Assembly (NCBI RefSeq): GCF_004798865.1
Contig: NW_025336347.1
Span: forward strand, 16,543,273 to 16,607,272
From: Varanus komodoensis
Lineage: Eukaryota; Chordata; Lepidosauria; Squamata; Varanidae
Direction of reading: 5' to 3'
DNA: 64,000 nt
Shown here: piece after piece, positions 58,429-64,000 of the stretch
Layout: every line of letters begins with the position of its first letter
Position numbering within the stretch: the first letter of the stretch is position 1
The notes under the pieces: model-generated
What the model was told of the DNA's origin: nothing
The model's input: the letters and a program-made list of their open reading frames with translations, nothing else
Database searches by the model: none
Position numbers and translations under genes: made by a program

Positions 58429-58703
58429 TTGTCGTTATTTGATTTTCGGCACCAGGTGAAGACCTTTTTATTTAAATGTCATTTTAATTGTTAACAATAT
58501 TTACTTATTTATCTGGCCAGGGCGACTTATTTTCTTTTCTTTTATAACTTCTTTTATATCGTGTGTGTGTGTGTGTATATATATATAATTAATTTTAATT
58601 TTATATTGTTATTTTTGTATTGTATTGTATTTTATTATGTTGTAAGCCGCCCCGAGGCTTCGGCAAGGGGCGGCATAGAAGTGTTCTAATAATAATAATA
58701 ATA
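58429..58703 (+). mobile_element. L2 LINE 3' end, sense, with (GT)n(AT)n in its UTR
   Basis: Starts in the GTCGTTATTTGATTTTCGGCACCAGGTGAAG motif (end of the RT frame), passes a UTR carrying (GT)n(AT)n at 58561-58587, and ends GTAAGCCGCCCCGAGGCTTCGGCAAGGGGCGGCATAGAAG with an (AAT)n tail to 58703. It lies 99 bases upstream of an FHIT exon. Confidence 0.95.
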
Positions 58704-58802
58704 TCCAAAATCCAGCCAAACAACAGGCTGTATATCTTTCTCAAACTAGTAAATGATGGATTACCCAAACGTGCAGTTGTGCCTTAACTTTATCCAAACC
58801 AG

Positions 58803-58948
58803 ATGTTCTCATTTGCCCTCTCCGTCCTGTGGAACGTTTCCGTGACCTGCGCCCTGAAGAAGTGGCTGATTTATTCTGTACTACACAGCTGGTTGGAAAT
58901 GTGGTAGAGCAACATTTTGGTGGGACTTCACTCACCATATCAGTTCAG
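58803..58948 (+). CDS. FHIT: FHIT exon encoding residues 35-83 (Ap3A hydrolase)
   Basis: FHIT hydrolyses diadenosine triphosphate (Ap3A) to AMP and ADP as a homodimer and acts as a tumour suppressor in mammals. The exon reads (H)[17 protein letters not shown], then [20 protein letters not shown], then [11 protein letters not shown]. Compared with human FHIT from memory, 39 of 49 residues are identical, including Gln83 near the phosphate site. The acceptor AG is at 58801-58802 and the donor CAG|GTTAGT at 58949. The first codon is split C|AT, so the previous exon, outside the window, must end one base into the His35 codon; the 146-nt length and phase equal the human exon. The acceptor's pyrimidine tract is weak (CTTTATCCAAACCAG). 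No frameshift or stop is present. Changes at conserved-looking positions: Gln60 to Cys, Arg64 to Leu, His74 to Gly. The minus-strand frame over it is a shadow. Confidence 0.95.
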
Positions 58949-60492
58949 GTTAGTAAATGCATTTACTCTGGATCCCTTACCATCAGAAGAATCGTTTTGC
59001 CTTGTCCTATAATCCATTGACAAAATATGGATCTCAGGACAACAGAATGGTACATATGATCTGCAGTTTCCTGTGTGATGAGATTCACTATCACAACAAG
59101 TCAACAGAAAGTCAGTATTGTAGCTGCCCTTAGTGTGGGGGAAGGGGGAATGAAATAATTAATTCAGTGTCTTTGGAAACAATTAGGCAAGCACTATGAG
59201 ATGGATGGAAATTTCAATGCAAACTGCAGGGATGCCTTTGAGGAGTTGGAAGGATGCATTCACACTTGATTTTGTACGTGGCATACATGGTACTGTGTCC
59301 CACTGGGCAGTATGATTGCCCTGAAAACTAGTGGAGTTATTTTGAACAGGGTGCAGGAATGAATTTCAAGGGCCCAGAAAACCAAACTCAAAACAACAAG
59401 TGATTTTTCCAGGGCCCAAATATCCTCTCCTGCTCATTTCTTCTCAGCGTGGAATTTCTGGCTTCCACTAGTCCCTGTCCTCACTCTTTGATCTCTTCCT
59501 TCATTGCTGGCTTCTTCCTCCACTGTTTTCTCCCTTCTCTCCTTAGAAATACATAAAAATCCAATGGGGGGCACTGGATTATAATAATCTGGCCACCTGG
59601 ATTCCACTTCACTAGTCCTGCCTCAACACTGATTTGCTGTGGTGCAAGTACAGCCAGCTTGCAAACCTCCATTTCTAAGACTAACTGTGATTGGCAAGAT
59701 GCTAATTTTAAACCGCTAATGAATTTGTGCAAAGAAGCAGCCAGAAACCACATGGCACTAGAGTGATTTCTGCTGAATAGGCTGATTCATGCAGATTACA
59801 ATTTGTTTGAATAGGTCAATTTTCCACAAATCATGCTCACGCCACACGGTTTGTTTCCAGATGCCTATTTGTGCAGATTTCATTAGCAGTTAACGGATAT
59901 GCACCAACTGTCGTCTGTCTTAGTGGTGGAAGTCCAGGGCTGGGGGGACCCTCAGTCTGCTTCTGATCAGTGGAATGGAAGAGGGCAAGAAATCTATTGA
60001 GCCCAGACTATCTAGATTACCCTGTTTTGCCCTGCCGCTCCATCACCCAGACACTTGAAAGAGTTACAGTCTCCATGGGCCACCATCATCCATCAGTTAG
60101 TCCAGGTGACAAAGGGGAGTGAAACAGGTTACAGGTTGTTCAGTATTACATGAGTGGATCCAGCTGGAGCCAGGGGTCAAACTAAGATGGCCCCCGGGAG
60201 AGCCCTTCTGATTCGCTGTGCTTCTATGTAACCAAAAAGTAGGAAGGATTCCCTTTACCTCTTCTGTTGCATCACTACGACTCCATCACTCACGCTCCCC
60301 TGTGAACAAAGGAAGGGAAAAGAAGGGGGGATTGTTTTCAGGGTGGCTTTGGGATGAGAGACAGGGACAATCCATTCTGAGATGTCAGATTCAGGCAAGA
60401 AATTCCCAGAAAAATCCCACATCAACCTAAGGAAAATCTCACAGAGTTCAACCATCTCTGATTGTTATTTCAACTCCTGTACACCTTGAACA

Positions 60493-60556
60493 CCTGGAGG
60501 AATGTTGCCCATGGGTTCGCAATGAGTCGGAGACGACTTCGCGACTAACAACAACA
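60493..60556 (+). mobile_element. Minimal Bov-B (or Sauria-tail) LINE insertion with target-site duplication
   Basis: GGAGGAATGTTGCCCATGGG, then CAATGAGTCGGAGACGACTT and CGCGACTAACAACAACA are the last 64 bases of Bov-B, equivalent to 637-690 in the first copy. A perfect 12-base repeat, ACACCTTGAACA, flanks it (60481-60492 and 60557-60568), showing insertion by target-primed reverse transcription with severe 5' truncation. The (AAC)n tail is intact, suggesting a fairly recent event. Confidence 0.9.
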
Positions 60557-60568
60557 ACACCTTGAACA

Positions 60569-61214
60569 TTATTTTGACTCTTGTACACCTGGAAACTTTT
60601 GTCCGTCATGGTGACTGATGTGCGTCAAGTAGGTCTGCCCGCCCACAAAGCAACAATGTTGTGAATCCAACCCATCTCTCTTTCTGAGATGGCCCCACCT
60701 TGCCCCCACATCGACCTATTCATGTTCCCCTCCCACCCTGTTTGGAACGGGTGTAATTACATAACTTATATAAAAACTTATATCACTTCCATTGGCCTGT
60801 AACATCCTGTGTATTCTTCTTAGCTTAGAGTGCAATCGATGAGCAGATTGCGCATGCATGTGCAAAAGCCTAAGATTGCGCATGCACATGCAAAGACCAG
60901 CACACAGGAGAAGCCTAAGAGAGATCAGAGATGTATAAAATGCTGTAGAGGGGGCACTTAATGGCATATATATTAGCATATTTTCTAGTGACACCCATAG
61001 TTTTGCATATAGTCAACTTTGCGTACAATTCTGGGAAGTTAAAAAAATTAGTCTGCAAGTTGGCAGAAATGGCACAACTTGGAAAAGTTCATTTTCTGTG
61101 GGATCCACAGGTTGGAGTCACAGAACTCAAAGTCACTTGACTCTATTGCGAATGTATCTTCCATCCCTGCTTGCAAGTACTAATTGGCCGTTGCCCTGTA
61201 GGTGATGACTGCAT
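60569..61214. other. Intron without recognised features
   Basis: A local duplication of GCGCATGCATGTGCAAAAGCCTAAGATT-type words occurs near 60850-60895. No gene or element was recognised. Confidence 0.45.
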
Positions 61215-61440
61215 CTCAGTCTGGCTGGCTTTAAAATTCATGGAGGAGGAAACTATCAATGGCTGCTAGTCCTGATGGCTCTTTGCTCCCTCCGTATAAG
61301 CAGAGGTGGTGAGCATATGAACACCCACATGGGTGTTCTTGGGTGGTTGCCCTTACTGCTTGTAGGATCCAATGGTCAGCTAGTTGTCCACCATATGAAC
61401 AGAATGCTGTTAGATGGACCACTTACGTTCTCCAGCTTCT
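61215..61440 (+). mobile_element. CR1 LINE 3' end
   Basis: AAATTCATGGAGGAGGAAACTATCAATGGCTGCTAG matches 13436-13470 of the larger CR1 copy, followed by the variable middle part and a terminus with GATGGACCACT at 61414. Confidence 0.8.
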
Positions 61441-61599
61441 CCACCAGCATTAGTCAAAGCCACTTCCATTCAGGCTTTCAGGAAATGCATGAAAGGGGAT
61501 GCCCAGGGCTGAAACTGTGTGCCTCCTTCTATAACCATGATCTGGTAATACACACAATACACATACAGGAGTCCATGTGCCTTCAGACGTAATTAAGGC

Positions 61600-61682
61600 A
61601 TTTATTTATTTATTTATTTATTTATTTATTAAAACATTTTTATGCCGCCCCATTCGCCAAAGCCTCGGGGCGGCTCACATCA
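61600..61682 (-). mobile_element. L2 LINE 3' tail, antisense
   Basis: A (TTTA)n run (61600-61632), then AAAACATTTTTATGCCGCCC and CATTCGCCAAAGCCTCGGGGCGGCTCAC: the terminal hairpin of L2, inverted relative to the copy at 58429-58703. Confidence 0.93.
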
Positions 61683-61734
61683 TCAAGTTTCCATAGTTTT
61701 CAATTTAGCCCTGAGTTTAAAGTTAAATGGGCTT

Positions 61735-61825
61735 TCTTTCTTTATTTGATTTATATCCCACCTTTTTTAAAGAACTCAGAGCAGCTTACATCATTCTCCT
61801 CCTGCTCTTGACGTTTTAACCTCAC
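61735..61825 (-). mobile_element. MIR-like SINE 3' part, antisense
   Basis: TTTATTTGATTTATATCCCACCTTTTTTAAAGAACTCAGAGCAGCTTACATCATTCTCCTCC repeats the tail portion seen at 6650-6735; the head is missing. Confidence 0.75.
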
Positions 61826-62039
61826 AGTAAATGTTAGTGCTCCGGAGAATTCCCTGCCCGCTCCAACTAGAATGCTGTCCCCACATGGCTTTGGAGATGT
61901 CACTGGGAAGACCGCTGGCCCCCTGAGACTTTCTGTTGAGGTTGCACGGTTAAAGCCACTGTCCCATAGCGTGTCTGCCAATAACTACCTCGCCTTATAA
62001 ATAGTACCCATCAATCTTTCCCATCAAAGCACTAATGTT

Positions 62040-62275
62040 ATTGGGAACATCTGCGATATGAAACAGTGAGGTCTGGGGAAATAGAATGTGTCGGCATTTC
62101 TTCCTCGTCAACCTTCCATTTCCCATTTGTTCTGGACCCGAAATAGCAAGGTGTCTGTTCCCAAATGCTTTGGCGCCAAATCATGCCCACGAGAGTGCTA
62201 TAAATTAATGCGCAATGAAATTGGATTTAAATTATTAATGGGCGATATTTGTGAATACCCAGGAGAGCCTCCTCG
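62040..62275. promoter_or_regulatory. Candidate conserved non-coding element upstream of the microexon
   Basis: A repeat-free block with clustered motifs typical of conserved enhancers: GCTTTGGCGCCAAATCATGCC (near 62168), CTATAAATTAATGCGCAATG (62199), GGATTTAAATTATTAATGGGCG (62223), ATTTGTGAATACC. It ends about 90 bases before the microexon. Conservation was not tested, so the call rests on composition and location. Confidence 0.35.
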
Positions 62276-62302
62276 GCTGCTCTGAGCTCAACCTCATTTT
62301 TT

Positions 62303-62350
62303 TCCCCTCCCGTCCCCTCCCCTCCCCTCCCCTCCCCTCCCATCCCTTCC
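62303..62350 (+). repeat. (CCCCT)n microsatellite acting as polypyrimidine tract
   Basis: About eight imperfect CCCCT/CCCGT pentamers form a continuous pyrimidine stretch. They run into TCCTCCTTGTCTACAG, the acceptor of the 30-nt FHIT exon at 62364. Confidence 0.9.
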
Positions 62351-62363
62351 TCCTTGTCTACAG

Positions 62364-62393
62364 GATGGTCCTGAAGCTGGGCAGACTGTGAAG
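62364..62393 (+). CDS. FHIT: FHIT 30-nt microexon encoding residues 84-93
   Basis: GATGGTCCTGAAGCTGGGCA plus GACTGTGAAG encodes DGPEAGQTVK, identical to human residues 84-93 as I remember them. In the mammalian protein the next residue is His94 of the HIT triad (H-x-H-x-H), on the following exon, which lies outside the window. The exon has a strong donor (AAG|GTGAGT at 62394) and an acceptor CTACAG preceded by a 60-base pyrimidine tract. Phase 0 on both sides agrees with the upstream exon ending at Gln83. It is too short for routine open-frame calling. The small size may depend on the unusually strong pyrimidine tract for recognition. Skipping it would keep the frame but remove the loop before the catalytic triad. 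Confidence 0.95.
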
Positions 62394-63160
62394 GTGAGTG
62401 CTTACTTTATTATGCAGAGTACAAATTAATAAGAGACAATTATGAGAACCAATAAAACCAGTCAGCTGCAGCGCACTGCCGTATTGCTATTTTATCCTTG
62501 AAGCTGGAGGGATCCTGAATCTTCTCCCTGACTGTAAATATATTGATTGAAGTGGAATGCTGCAATATGGTTACACTTCACCTCCTCGCTGGCCAGAACC
62601 AGAAAGTAAATCCTGACCATTGACTTATGGCACGGCTCCCCCTGCTTCCTCTTGGGTCCATGATAAGGGAGCCGTCTCTGGAGGAATCGTGCTGAGAATT
62701 TTAAAAAGAGCAGAAGTTGGGTGGACGGTGGTGGTGATGGGTCACTAGAACCCCCAAATGCACCAACTGGAAGTTGGTGGAAAAGAGAGCCCTTAGAATC
62801 GAGTGATTCTGCACCTAAGCATGGTCTTTCCATGCACAAATCCATTCCTAGTTACTCCAAGCGTTCCTCATGCTGGCGGTATAGTTTAGGGGGTGGGGAG
62901 GGGAGCAGGGAAGGAAATCGTGTTGCTGCTGTGATGTGAAATGGCCAGGTCTGATTACTGCAAATCATCGTGGGAGCTACCACACATTCTGTCAAGCACA
63001 AGGACGCATAAATTATCGCCTGATGGCTTGCCGCTGAACTTGTGATTGTGTTTGAAATGTTGTGAGATAGACTGCTCCGGGTATCGGGTTTGATTTGTGA
63101 CAGTGTAACCATGGATCTCTTCTCAGTCTGCCGTACATGTATACTTAATGAAGGATTGTA
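62394..63160 (+). other. FHIT: Start of the next FHIT intron
   Basis: The donor GTGAGT is followed by AT-rich sequence with AAATTAATAAGAGACAATTATGAG near 62423, possibly conserved. No exon or known repeat was recognised until 63163. The 117-aa minus frame (62492-62845) is unsupported. Confidence 0.7.
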
Positions 63161-63162
63161 AT

Positions 63163-63265
63163 GCAAACAGCATTCCCCAACCTGCTGCTGTCCAGATGTT
63201 TTGGACTACCCCTCCCAGAAGCTATAGTCCAGTGCATCTGGAGAATGCCAGGATGGAAGAGGGCT
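63163..63265. mobile_element. Palindromic MITE-like repeat
   Basis: CAGCATTCCCCAACCTGCTGCTGTCCAGATGTTTTGGACTACCCC is mirrored by ATCTGGAGAATGCCAGGATGG. Same family as 4922, 14702 and 25263, closest to the intact consensus of the left arm. Confidence 0.8.
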
Positions 63266-63289
63266 GCTCTAGAGGGACCACTGGAAAAA

Positions 63290-63572
63290 AAATCTCCGTA
63301 AAGGGTGAACTCCCGTACTCTGTCCCAGCTCCTGCCAGCCTTGCAGTTGGAAAGCATGCAAATGCAAGTAGATGAAAAGGTACCACTTCGGTGGGCAGGT
63401 AGCAGCGTTCTGTGCACTTCGGTGTTTAGTCATGCCGGCCGCATGACCATGGAGACTGTCTGTGGACAAACGCTGGCTCCCTCGGCTAGGAAACGGAGAT
63501 GAGCACCGCCCCCTAGAGTCAGGCATGACTGGACTTCACGTCAAGGGGAAACCTTTACCTTGACCTTTAAAG
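63290..63572 (+). mobile_element. Sauria SINE (tRNA-derived, Bov-B tail), 5'-truncated
   Basis: From GGGTGAACTCCCGTACTCTG it follows the family order: CAGCTCCTGCCAGCCTTGCAGTTGGAAAGCATGCAAATGC, AGTAGATGAAAAGGTACCACTTCGGTGGGCAGG, AGTCATGCCGGCCGCATGACC, AACGGAGATGAGCACCGCCCC, GAGTCAGGCATGACTGGACTTCACGTCAAGGGGAAACCTTTACC. The end is a (CCTTTA)-like repeat. The tRNA head is missing. This SINE is described only from squamates, so it anchors the lineage call. Confidence 0.92.
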
Positions 63573-63649
63573 GCAAATTATTTCTAACAGCTGTACGTAA
63601 CATGAAGTCCTGTTATTACATATAGCAGGTTCTTTAAGGTTCTTGAACA

Positions 63650-64000
63650 TGTGGTTGCCAGCTAGCTCCAGACACTCTTTTATGAGAGTGATTATGCTGC
63701 TCCATTTCCATCAGAGTTCAGACTAGGTTTTGGCATGGAAATTGCTTGGTTCCCCTGCATGGAGACCTATGCCGTGAGAGAGACAGGGGTGTGTGGCTGT
63801 GTTGATTGTCCTTGATCTCTTGGTGGCTTTTGGTGTCACTGACCATGGTATCCTTCTGGGTCAACAGTCTGCGTTGGGAGTGGGAGCAAAGCAAAGCATT
63901 GCCCTCATTTCTTCTTGAAGGGTTTGCTCCAGAAATACTTGGGAAATGAGTATGGCATTCCGGTGGGGTCTGCTTTCTCACCCATTGTATTTAACATTTA
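63650..64000 (+). mobile_element. L2-clade LINE RT fragment running off the window
   Basis: Broken frames recall the intact L2: ESDYAAPFPSEFRLGFGME (intact [20 protein letters not shown]), VLDLLVAFGVTDHGILLG (intact [18 protein letters not shown], motif A) and, at the edge, a GGVCFLTHCI-HL remnant (intact [17 protein letters not shown], motif B). Several frame changes are needed to line the pieces up, and the element is strongly diverged. It continues to the right. Confidence 0.75.

Larger units (their letters stand above)
58949..62363 (+). other. FHIT: Complete 3.4-kb FHIT intron
   Basis: It lies between two in-phase exons (phase 0 after Gln83) with a GTTAGT donor and a CTACAG acceptor. It holds a 64-bp Bov-B tail, a CR1 3' end, an L2 tail, a partial SINE, and a candidate conserved element next to the acceptor. 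The stretch 58955-60480 shows no recognised feature; the 90-aa minus frame at 59481-59753 is unsupported. Confidence 0.92.

Noticed and set aside
58741-58938. 65-aa minus-strand frame over the FHIT exon
   Set aside because: It is the shadow of the FHIT coding exon; only the plus strand has matching splice sites and homology.

Overview
The window is vertebrate nuclear DNA, almost all intron, from a squamate reptile (lizard or snake). The lineage call rests on the repeats: a Sauria-type SINE with its diagnostic Bov-B-like tail (63290-63572), two Bov-B (RTE) LINE 3' ends with target-site duplications, many L2-clade and CR1 LINE pieces, MIR-like tRNA-derived SINEs, and short palindromic elements common in reptile genomes. 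I recognise no bacterial gene, CRISPR array, tRNA or rRNA gene, and no endogenous retrovirus.

The only host gene I can identify is FHIT (bis(5'-adenosyl)-triphosphatase, HIT superfamily), on the + strand. Two coding exons are present with consensus splice sites. The first is 146 nt (58803-58948) and encodes residues 35-83; its codon phase is the one expected after the start-codon exon of mammalian FHIT. The second is a 30-nt microexon (62364-62393) encoding residues 84-93, DGPEAGQTVK, identical to the human peptide as I remember it. The start-codon exon lies left of the window and the exon with the catalytic histidine triad lies right of it. Bases 1-58802 are therefore the 3' part of the large intron that in human belongs to the fragile site FRA3B, 58949-62363 is a complete 3.4-kb intron, and 62394-64000 begins the next intron.

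Intron layout. At 0-10 kb: a Bov-B tail, palindromic elements, a long CT/CA microsatellite and L2/CR1 tails. At 10-33 kb: decayed L2, CR1 and MIR-like copies, an AT-rich block, and a Tigger-like DNA transposon carrying a CR1 insertion (23956-24666). At 33.7-42.0 kb: an old minus-strand LINE split by a younger, nearly complete L2 (36630-39801) that still shows endonuclease and reverse-transcriptase domains but carries several frameshifts and stops. At 42-57 kb: RTE-like and CR1 pieces, MIR-like SINEs and single-copy-looking sequence. From 57.3 kb rightwards L2 tails in opposite orientations surround the first FHIT exon, a candidate conserved non-coding element precedes the microexon, and a CCCCT microsatellite serves as the microexon's polypyrimidine tract. 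The right edge cuts through another L2 copy.

Nearly all long open frames here are fragments of LINEs, microsatellite artefacts or chance frames. One 95-aa minus-strand frame (28780-29067) reads like protein but I cannot identify it.
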